This document shows positions 7,900-14,472 of a stretch of DNA of 64,000 bases, piece by piece. Location of the stretch: positions 1 to 64,000 of the forward strand of contig JAFUXE010000034.1 in the NCBI GenBank assembly GCA_017477205.1. The letters are read 5' to 3'. A model generated the notes under the pieces. The model was not told where the DNA came from. It was given only the letters and a program-made list of their open reading frames with translations, and did not search any database. Both the position numbers and the translations under genes were made by a program. This DNA is from Alloprevotella sp. Its GTDB lineage: Bacteria > Bacteroidota > Bacteroidia > Bacteroidales > Bacteroidaceae. Each line of letters begins with the position of its first letter. Position 1 is the first letter of the stretch.

Positions 7900-9054
7900 A
7901 TGAAACAAATCTACAACGGACGTATTCTCACACCAGAAGGATGGCTGAAAGGTGGTTCCGTCATCACGGACGGAAACAAAATTGTCACCGTAGCCCGTAA
8001 CGAACTTCCCATCGTCGGCGCAGAGCGAATCGACGCGCACGGTTTTGACATCGTGCCCGGCGGTATTGAGCAGCACTGCCACGGGGGAGGAGGCCGCGAC
8101 TTCATGGAGGGGTCCGAAGAGGCTTTCCGCGTAGCCGTCAACGCTCACATGCAGCATGGCACCACCAGCATCTTCCCGACGCTCTCTTCCTCGACGATGC
8201 CGATGATTTATGACGCCGTGGAGACAACGGAGAAGCTGATGCGCGAGAAGGACACGCCCGTGCTCGGCCTGCACCTCGAAGGCCACTACCTCAACCTTGA
8301 CATGGCGGGCGGCCAGATTCCGGAAAACATCAAGGACCCCGACCCCGAAGAGTACATCCCCCTGCTCAGCCGCACCAACTGCATCAAGCGCTGGAGCACG
8401 GCGCCGGAGCTCCCCGGGACGATTCCCTTCGGACGCTTCTGCCGCGAACACGGCGTGTTGAATGCCGTTGCCCACACGAAGGCAAACTATCCCGAGGTGA
8501 AGGCCGCCTACGACATCGGCTACACCCATGCCAACCACTTCTTCAACGCCATGCGCGGCTTCCACAAGAACCGCGAGTACAAGTACGAGGGCACCGTGGA
8601 GTCCGTTCTCGACATTGAGGACATGACGGTGGAGATGATTGCCGACGGCATCCACGTGCCGCCCATCATGCTCCACATGGTTTATAAGATCAAGGGTGTC
8701 GAACGCACCTCGCTCATCACGGACTCCCTCGCCGTTGCCGCCAGCGACAGCACGCAGGCTTTCGACCCCCGCGTCATCATAGAGGACGGCGTCTGCAAGC
8801 TCTCCGACCGCTCGGCACTGGCAGGCTCCATCGCCACGATGGACCGCCTCGTGCGCACAGCCGTGCAGCAGGCCGGCATACCTCTGGAGGATGCCGTCCG
8901 CATGGTCAGCGAGACGCCAGCGAAAATCATGCATGTATATGACCGCAAAGGCTCGCTTGAGCCCCGCAAGGATGCCGACATCGTCGTCTATGACCACGAG
9001 CAGCAGCTCAAGTTTGTCATGCAGATGGGCCACGTCGTGAAGAACGTTCTCTGA
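7900..9054 (+). CDS. nagA: N-acetylglucosamine-6-phosphate deacetylase
   Basis: This 384-residue amidohydrolase removes the acetyl group from GlcNAc-6-phosphate, feeding amino sugars into glycolysis or wall synthesis. The metal-binding HxH is H59-C60-H61 in GGIEQHCHGGGGRDFMEG; later blocks are GLHLEGHYLN (metal-binding Glu), NAVAHTKANYPEV, HANHFFNAMRGF and SLITDSLAVAAS, with the catalytic Asp. Length is normal for NagA. It heads a probable four-gene operon; the next gene starts within its stop codon (TGATG). Confidence 0.9.
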   Translation: MKQIYNGRILTPEGWLKGGSVITDGNKIVTVARNELPIVGAERIDAHGFDIVPGGIEQHCHGGGGRDFMEGSEEAFRVAVNAHMQHGTTSIFPTLSSSTMPMIYDAVETTEKLMREKDTPVLGLHLEGHYLNLDMAGGQIPENIKDPDPEEYIPLLSRTNCIKRWSTAPELPGTIPFGRFCREHGVLNAVAHTKANYPEVKAAYDIGYTHANHFFNAMRGFHKNREYKYEGTVESVLDIEDMTVEMIADGIHVPPIMLHMVYKIKGVERTSLITDSLAVAASDSTQAFDPRVIIEDGVCKLSDRSALAGSIATMDRLVRTAVQQAGIPLEDAVRMVSETPAKIMHVYDRKGSLEPRKDADIVVYDHEQQLKFVMQMGHVVKNVL

Positions 9055-9551
9055 TGGACCTTTACGCCCAACCCGTTCTGGACTTTGTCCGCATAAGCAC
9101 GGAATTCTGCCGGCAGGTGGAGCAGACCGGCGATGTGACGCGCGAGGACTTCACCGGCGTCATGCTGCGCCTGCTCCCCATGCTCTATTTGAAGGCCACG
9201 CTTCTGGGCGACGTTCCCGAAGCCGACGGCTATGTCGAGGCGCGCGTCACGGAGCAGGACTACGACTACGTGCGCAACCGCATCGCCGAGCTCATGGGCG
9301 AGGAGGACACCTTCCTTGAAGTCTTCGTGGAGGATTTCAAGTATTCCGAAAGCCCCGTGGCGCAAACCGTCAGCGAGAACCTTGCCGACGTCTATCAGGT
9401 GCTCCGCAACATGGTGGAGGAATTCCGCCTCGGGTACGACGATGCCATGCGTGCGGCACTCCAGGAGACGGTCGAGCAGTTCCGCAGCTTCTGGGGGCAG
9501 GAGCTGCTCAGTGTCCTGCGGACGCTCCATGCCGACACGTATCGCCCGTAA
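9054..9551 (+). CDS. DUF5063 domain protein
   Basis: This 165-residue acidic, helical protein (MDLYAQPVLDFVRISTEFCRQVEQ...) shares one base with the nagA stop. Its sequence and position before a 3'-5' exonuclease and a PUA-type rRNA methyltransferase match the Bacteroidales DUF5063 family, whose function is unknown. It has no signal peptide or membrane segment and is rich in Glu and Asp. Context suggests an RNA-related role, but that is inference. Confidence 0.75.
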   Translation: MDLYAQPVLDFVRISTEFCRQVEQTGDVTREDFTGVMLRLLPMLYLKATLLGDVPEADGYVEARVTEQDYDYVRNRIAELMGEEDTFLEVFVEDFKYSESPVAQTVSENLADVYQVLRNMVEEFRLGYDDAMRAALQETVEQFRSFWGQELLSVLRTLHADTYRP

Positions 9552-9572
9552 ACGTTTCGCCCTTTCGTTGCG

Positions 9573-10202
9573 ATGAAATCCCCTTTTGCTGCGATGAAAT
9601 CCCTTTTTGCAAAAACAGACAAAAGCATCATTCCCGACCTTCCCCGGTTCTTGTTTCCGGGGAAGATTGTTGTTGTCCAAGGCCTGCACGAAGCCCGTCG
9701 CGCCGTCCTCGCACTCAGGCGGGCTCCCCTGATAGGCATCGACACCGAGACGCGCCCCGCATTCCGCAAGGGCGTCGTCAACAAGGTGGCGTTGCTACAG
9801 GCCTCCACCGAGGAGGTCTGCTTCCTCTTCCGCCTTTGCCACATCGGCTTGCCCGAGGAACTCGCCTCTCTCCTTGACGATGAGAGCGTGCTGAAGGTAG
9901 GCCTCTCCCTGAAGGATGATTTCCACCTCCTCTCCGCGCGTGATTCCCACCTGCAGCCCAAGGGCTTCGTTGACCTCCAGCCCTATGCCCACGAAATGGG
10001 TATTGAGGACATGAGTCTGCAAAAGCTCTTCGCCAACGTTTTCGGGCAGCGCATATCGAAGGCGCAGCAGCTATCCAACTGGGAGGCTGACGTCCTGGAC
10101 GACAAACAGAAACTCTATGCCGCTACCGACGCATACGCCTGCATCCTCCTCTACAAGGAGCTGCGCCGCCTGCGGGAAAGCGGAGAATACACCATAATAT
10201 GA
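9573..10202 (+). CDS. 3'-5' exonuclease domain protein (RNase D-like)
   Basis: This 209-residue DnaQ-like exonuclease keeps the DEDD acidic residues: IGIDTETRPAF (Asp-x-Glu), VLKVGLSLKDDFHLL and DKQKLYAATDAYACILLY (the Tyr-x3-Asp of DEDDy). It lacks the HRDC domain of full RNase D. The likely role is RNA trimming or repair, by family. The start is ambiguous: a 21-base tandem duplication repeats the beginning (MKSPFAA then MKSLFAK), so translation could start at 9573 or 9594. It overlaps the next gene by ATGA. Confidence 0.83.
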   Translation: MKSPFAAMKSLFAKTDKSIIPDLPRFLFPGKIVVVQGLHEARRAVLALRRAPLIGIDTETRPAFRKGVVNKVALLQASTEEVCFLFRLCHIGLPEELASLLDDESVLKVGLSLKDDFHLLSARDSHLQPKGFVDLQPYAHEMGIEDMSLQKLFANVFGQRISKAQQLSNWEADVLDDKQKLYAATDAYACILLYKELRRLRESGEYTII

Positions 10203-11401
10203 CGTATAAGACCCTGCAACTGCGGCGCGGGAAGACCGAGAGCCTGCGCCGCTTCCACCCCTGGGTGTTCTCCGGTGCCCTGAAATTCGTACCCGAGGAC
10301 ATTCAGGAAGGGGAAGTCGTGCGCGTGGAAAGCCACGACGGCGAGTTCCTTGCCATAGGACACTACCAGATAGGTTCCATCGCCGTCCGCGTCCTCTCCT
10401 TCGACGACGAAGCCGTGGATGAAGCGTTCTGGCACCGCCGCCTGCGCGAAGCCTACATGCTGCGCAAGACCCTGCAACTGGGCGGTACCAGCGAACGCCC
10501 TACGAATATCTGCCGCCTTGTCCACGGCGAGGGCGACCGCCTGCCCGGACTCGTCATCGACCGCTACGGCGACACGGCCGTGATGCAGGCACATTCTGTC
10601 GGCATGCACACGGCGCGTCACCAGATAGCACAGGCGCTTGTTGCCGCGTGCAACGGGGACGTGCGCAACGTGTACTATAAGTCAGAGACTACGCTGCCCT
10701 ACAAGGCAGAGCTCACGGAAAAGGAAGGCTATCTCGTCGAGGACGCTCCGCACGGAGCCGAAGCATTCTCAGCCATTGAGAACGGTCTGCGCTTCCGCAT
10801 TGACTGGCTGCACGGGCAGAAGACGGGCTTCTTCGTGGACCAGCGCGAAAACCGTGCCCTCCTCGAACGCTACGCCGCAGGGCGCCGCGTGCTGAACATG
10901 TTCTGCTATACGGGTGGCTTCTCCGTCTATGCCCTGCGCGGCGGGGCAGAAGCCGTCGTCAGCGTGGACGCCAGCGAAAAGGCAATAGCGCTCACGCGTG
11001 AGAACGTTGCCTTGAACTTTCCCGGGACAACGCGCCACGAAGCCTATGCCGAGGACGCCTTCCACTTCCTGTCACGTGCAGGCAGGGACTTCGACCTCGT
11101 CATACTCGACCCCCCGGCATTCGCCAAGCATCATTCCGCTGTGCGTAATGCCATAAAAGGATATACGCGCCTCAACCAAGAGGCTTTGTCGCGCATTCCG
11201 TCCGGAGGAATCCTGTTCACTTTCAGTTGTTCGCAGGCCATTACCAAGGAGCAGTTCCGCCTTGCCGTTTTCACGGCTGCCGCACAGGCACGCCGCAAGG
11301 TGAGGATTCTCCACCAGCTCCACCAGCCAGCCGACCATCCCATTGACATCTACCATCCCGAGGGCGAATACCTCAAAGGCCTCGTCCTGGAAGTGGAGTA
11401 G
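10199..11401 (+). CDS. rlmI: PUA-domain class I rRNA methyltransferase (RlmI-like)
   Basis: This 400-residue cytosine-C5 methyltransferase resembles RlmI, which modifies 23S rRNA. An N-terminal PUA domain (LQLRRGKTESLRRFHPWVFSGAL, about 1-80) binds RNA. The middle holds KTGFFVDQRENRALL, and the SAM-binding domain has NMFCYTGGFSVYALRGGAE and the catalytic DPPAFAKH block near residue 300, with FTFSCSQAI (second Cys) downstream. It overlaps the exonuclease by four bases. A weak hairpin of G and C runs spans its stop codon. Confidence 0.88.
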   Translation: MTYKTLQLRRGKTESLRRFHPWVFSGALKFVPEDIQEGEVVRVESHDGEFLAIGHYQIGSIAVRVLSFDDEAVDEAFWHRRLREAYMLRKTLQLGGTSERPTNICRLVHGEGDRLPGLVIDRYGDTAVMQAHSVGMHTARHQIAQALVAACNGDVRNVYYKSETTLPYKAELTEKEGYLVEDAPHGAEAFSAIENGLRFRIDWLHGQKTGFFVDQRENRALLERYAAGRRVLNMFCYTGGFSVYALRGGAEAVVSVDASEKAIALTRENVALNFPGTTRHEAYAEDAFHFLSRAGRDFDLVILDPPAFAKHHSAVRNAIKGYTRLNQEALSRIPSGGILFTFSCSQAITKEQFRLAVFTAAAQARRKVRILHQLHQPADHPIDIYHPEGEYLKGLVLEVE

Positions 11402-11680
11402 GGGGGAGAGTTACCCCCACTTTCTGCCACGAGGTTGGCCATTTTGGTGCAAAGTTCCTTCCAAATGGGGTCGGGGTACTGAATTTCCGAACCGCTCATG
11501 TGCGCTCCGAGGACGGGAAAAGCATCGGAAAGAGGGGTTTGCGCGTGCCTTTTGAGGCCTGCGAGGGAAGATTTTGACGCATTTTGTGCCCTTGCCGAGT
11601 TGCGGCATAGCGGTTCTGTTGCTTTTGTGATGCCGTATTTAGTTGATATACACCCTTTTAAATAAGTTGAAAAATGTTGG

Positions 11681-11852
11681 CGTTTCAGCGTTTCAGCGTT
11701 TCAGTAGTTTTTAAAGAGGGGTGCTAACTCATGCGTCACGACTTCCGTATATTATATTTATCTAATATATAATTAGTTATAGTATATAATAGCAGTCCGG
11801 GGCTATGTGTAAGGCGCCTTTTTTTTATTTGAAACGCTGAAACGCTGAAACG
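11681..11852. repeat. MITE-like element with 22-bp inverted arms
   Basis: The arm at 11681-11702 (about two and a half copies of the 9-mer CGTTTCAGC) is the exact reverse complement of 11831-11852. The 128-base core is strongly AT-rich, unlike the rest of the window. There is no coding content. This looks like a small non-autonomous element or a large hairpin; I cannot see target-site duplications with confidence. Confidence 0.7.
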
Positions 11853-11905
11853 ATCAGGTTGCATTTCCTTCCTACGAGGCTCCGGAGCCCGCATCGCGTT
11901 CTGTC

Positions 11906-12022
11906 GCCCCTTCAGGGCTGAACCCATACTGCATTTTTACAGGGGTTCTTGCGTCCCTTCGGTAGCAAGCCAGCAGAGCTGGAGCGGCACCCCTGCCTGT
12001 GGTCTGAACGCCCTTTCAGGGC
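11906..12022. repeat. REP-like palindromes
   Basis: GCCCCTTCAGGGCT at 11906-11919 and GCCCTTTCAGGGC at 12010-12022 are short palindromes of the same kind, with ACAGGGGT and ACCCCTGCCTGT arms between them. They resemble dispersed REP-type palindromes of Bacteroidetes genomes. No associated transposase is present in the window. Confidence 0.45.
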
Positions 12023-12068
12023 TTTGTGGCAGGGCGTTTACAACTTCCGAAACTTGAGTTGATAAGAG

Positions 12069-12105
12069 AAGGAGATGAACACTTTTGTTTCGTGTTTATC
12101 TCCTT
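12069..12105 (-). terminator. Hairpin terminator after the initiator tRNA
   Basis: On the minus strand, AAGGAGATAAACAC pairs over 14 bases (one G-U) with GTGTTCATCTCCTT across a nine-base loop, beginning 13 bases after the tRNA 3' end. A long U tract is missing, so termination strength is uncertain. Confidence 0.55.
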
Positions 12106-12117
12106 CCTGCAATTTTG

Positions 12118-12190
12118 TTGCGGAGGCTCGACTCGAACGAACGACCTCCAGGTTATGAGCCTGGCGAGCTACCAACTGCTCCACTCCGCG
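12118..12190 (-). tRNA. Initiator tRNA-fMet (CAT)
   Basis: The minus strand folds into a full cloverleaf: acceptor CGCGGAG/CTCCGCA, D arm GAGC-AGTTGGTA-GCTC, anticodon arm CCAGG-CTCATAA-CCTGG, variable AGGTC and T arm GTTCG-TTCGAGT-CGAGC, with discriminator A73. The 1-72 position is a C-A mismatch, the mark of bacterial initiator tRNA used by methionyl-tRNA formyltransferase. CCA is not encoded. The usual run of three G-C pairs in the anticodon stem is A-U, G-C, G-C here. Confidence 0.95.
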
Positions 12191-12203
12191 ATGTTTGCGG
12201 GTG

Positions 12204-12211
12204 CAAAAGTA
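12204..12211 (-). promoter_or_regulatory. -7 element for the initiator tRNA
   Basis: The minus strand reads TACTTTTG followed by CACC, matching TAnnTTTG, with a TTTG-containing segment (ACATTTGGCC) about 20 bases upstream as the -33 box. It lies 14 bases before the tRNA 5' end. Confidence 0.7.
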
Positions 12212-12256
12212 CGATATTTCTACATTCCGGCCAAATGTTTTGCCTACTTTTTGTCG

Positions 12257-13489
12257 CTATCCAAAGAAGAAGTAGCTAAAAAGCACTGCGGCGAGCATGC
12301 CTGCGAGGTCAGCGGAGAGTCCGCAGACGACGCTATGGCGGTACTTCTTGATGCCTACGGAGCCGAAGTAGATGGCGAGGATGTAGAAGGTGGTGTCCGT
12401 GGAGCCTTGCAGGACGCTGGCAAGGTGGCCCACGAAAGAGTCGGGGCCGAAGGAGGAAAAGCATTCCAGCATCATCCCGCGGGCACCGGGGCCGCTGAGA
12501 GGCTTCATCAGGGCAACGGGCAGGGCACCTACAAAGTCGCTGTTCACTCCGAACCATTCCACGCCCGCCTTCACGCCGTCCTGCAGCATTCCCAGAGCGC
12601 CGCTGGCCTTGAATACACCTACGGCGGCAAGAATGGCTACACAGTAGGGAATGAGGCTCACGGCAACGTGGAAACCGCCCTTGGCACCTTCGATGAAGAC
12701 GTTATACACATTGAGGCGTTTGCGGAAGCCGCTATAAAGGAAAACGAATATCGCACCCAGTATGAGTACGCTGGTCAGTACGCGGCAGAAGGCCTGCATC
12801 TGCGCCTCGTCCATACCGATGATGGCGGAAAACAATGCTGCCACCAATACGCCGATGATGCCAAACATCAGCAGGATGTTCTTCTGCAAAAGATTCACGC
12901 GCTGGTAGGCGGAAACGACCAACAATCCCACGAGGGTGGAGCAGAACGTCGTGAGCAGGAGCGGTATGAAGACATCCGTGGGGTCGGCTGCGCCCGCTTT
13001 CGCACGGTAGGCCATGATGGAGACGGGAATGATGGTGAGGCCGCTGGTGTTCAGCGTCAGGAACATAATCATGGAGTTGGAGGCGCTCTCCTTGTCCTTG
13101 TTGATGCTTTGCAGTTCCTGCATGGCCTTGAGGCCTACGGGGGTTGCGGCGTTGTCAAGGCCCAGCATGTTGGCCGAAATGTTCATGAAGATGCTGCCCA
13201 GGGCGGGGTGGTTCTTCGGAATGTCCGGAAAAAGCTTGGTAAGTACGGGGCTTAGCAGGCGTGAGAGCCTGGCCACGAGGCCGCTTTCCTCGCCCACCTT
13301 CAAGATACCCATCCAGAGGGTCAGCGTACCCGTCAGTCCCAGCGTGAGCTCGAAGGCCTGCATCGACATCTCGAAGGTGGAATCCATCATGGCGGGCAAC
13401 GTTTCCACATCGCCCGAAAAAATCAGTTTCAGCACACCCACAAGCATGCCGATACCGAAAAGCGCAAGCCAGACGTAGTTTAGTGCCAT
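12257..13489 (-). CDS. Fused SpmA/SpmB-like nucleoside-recognition (Gate) membrane protein
   Basis: This 410-residue polytopic membrane protein carries two Gate/nucleoside recognition domains: the N-half resembles SpmA (NISANMLGLDNAATPVGLKAM) and the C-half SpmB (FKASGALGMLQDGVKAG, LPVALMKPLSGPGARGMM, GSTDTTFYILAIYFGSVGIKK). In sporulators these are separate proteins; the fused form is common in non-sporulating Bacteroidetes. The substrate is unknown; a transport role is inferred from the fold. It overlaps the amidase gene by ten bases, so the two are translationally coupled. Confidence 0.85.
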   Translation of the reverse strand: MALNYVWLALFGIGMLVGVLKLIFSGDVETLPAMMDSTFEMSMQAFELTLGLTGTLTLWMGILKVGEESGLVARLSRLLSPVLTKLFPDIPKNHPALGSIFMNISANMLGLDNAATPVGLKAMQELQSINKDKESASNSMIMFLTLNTSGLTIIPVSIMAYRAKAGAADPTDVFIPLLLTTFCSTLVGLLVVSAYQRVNLLQKNILLMFGIIGVLVAALFSAIIGMDEAQMQAFCRVLTSVLILGAIFVFLYSGFRKRLNVYNVFIEGAKGGFHVAVSLIPYCVAILAAVGVFKASGALGMLQDGVKAGVEWFGVNSDFVGALPVALMKPLSGPGARGMMLECFSSFGPDSFVGHLASVLQGSTDTTFYILAIYFGSVGIKKYRHSVVCGLSADLAGMLAAVLFSYFFFG

Positions 13490-14358
13490 CGGTAACGCTT
13501 TGTTATCTCCCCATATTCTTCAATGCGCCGGTCGCGAAGGAAGGGCCACCATCTGCGCACCTGCTCCGACCGCTTCAGGTCTATGTCGGCCAGGAGAATG
13601 CACTCCGCGTCCACCGGGGCTTCGGCAAGCATCTCTCCCTGCGGGCCGCAGGCAAAGCTGCTGCCCCAGAAGCGGATGCCACAAGTCTGTCCGCTGGGGT
13701 CTTCCTCGTGGCCGACACGGTTGCAGGCGAGCACAGGGAGTCCATTTGCTACGGCGTGTCCACGCTGCACGATTTGCCAGGCCTGACGCTGACGCATCTG
13801 CTCCTCAGGCGTGTCCGAACTTTCAAATCCGATGGCCGTGGGGTAAATCAGGAGGTCTGCTCCTGCAAGCGCCATGAGACGTGCCCCTTCGGGATACCAC
13901 TGGTCCCAGCATACCTGCACGCCCAGCTGTCCCACGCTGGTGGAGATGGGCTGGAATCCCGTGTCGCCAGGTGCAAAGTAGAACTTCTCGTAGTATGCGG
14001 GGTCATCCGGGATATGATTTTTGCGCTGTATGCCGGCTATGCTTCCGTCGCGTTCCAGGACGACAGCCGTATTGTGGTAGAGTCCTGGGGCGCGGCGCTC
14101 GAACAGGGAGACAACAAGGACGACGCCCGCTTCGCGCGCCACTTCCCCGAAGAATTCCGTCGAAGGTCCGGGGATGCTTTCCGCCAAATCGAAATTGTCA
14201 ACGTTCTCTGTCTGGCAGAAGTACAGCGAGTTGTGAAGCTCCTGAAGCACCACGAGCGCTGCACCCGCCTTCGCGGCCTTGCGTATGTGCTCTGCCTGGC
14301 GGCGGCGATTCGCCTCTACGTCGGCAGAGCATGCCAGTTGTATCAAAGCTATTTTCAT
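13480..14358 (-). CDS. aguB: N-carbamoylputrescine amidase (nitrilase superfamily)
   Basis: This 292-residue carbon-nitrogen hydrolase probably turns N-carbamoylputrescine into putrescine, the last step of the agmatine route to polyamines. The catalytic triad residues are visible: Glu in VVLQELHNSLYF, Lys in IQRKNHIPDDPAYYEKFYF and Cys in LGVQVCWDQWYPEGARL. RHGHAVANGLPV-like and NRVGHEEDPSG segments match the AguB subgroup. A partner agmatine deiminase is not in the window. A good promoter lies 29 bases upstream; the membrane protein gene follows with overlap. Confidence 0.82.
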   Translation of the reverse strand: MKIALIQLACSADVEANRRRQAEHIRKAAKAGAALVVLQELHNSLYFCQTENVDNFDLAESIPGPSTEFFGEVAREAGVVLVVSLFERRAPGLYHNTAVVLERDGSIAGIQRKNHIPDDPAYYEKFYFAPGDTGFQPISTSVGQLGVQVCWDQWYPEGARLMALAGADLLIYPTAIGFESSDTPEEQMRQRQAWQIVQRGHAVANGLPVLACNRVGHEEDPSGQTCGIRFWGSSFACGPQGEMLAEAPVDAECILLADIDLKRSEQVRRWWPFLRDRRIEEYGEITKRYRWH

Positions 14359-14386
14359 GATGTGCCTATTCTACGGTTTGGGCGGC

Positions 14387-14394
14387 CAAAGATA
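14387..14394 (-). promoter_or_regulatory. -7 element for aguB
   Basis: The minus strand reads TATCTTTG followed by GC, matching TAnnTTTG, 29 bases before the aguB ATG. Confidence 0.6.
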
Positions 14395-14472
14395 ATGCAA
14401 GGCGAGCGGAAAGAAAAGGAACTTGTTCATTTTCTTTCCCAAGCCGCAGCCTGTCTTCGCGAAGCAGAGCAA

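Larger units (their letters stand above)
11402..12117. other. Intergenic region, 716 bases, no gene seen
   Basis: No open frame here looks like a gene. The region holds a G5/C5 hairpin right after rlmI, a MITE-like element with 22-bp inverted arms (11681-11852), an AT-rich core between those arms with a perfect AAGGCGCCTT palindrome followed by eight T (11814-11831), REP-like GCCCT/AGGGC palindromes (11906-12022), and the hairpin downstream of the tRNA. Confidence 0.75.

Noticed and set aside
11411..11608. 65-codon minus-strand frame after rlmI
   Set aside because: No family features, Arg/Pro-rich composition and no promoter element; it lies in a repeat-rich gap.
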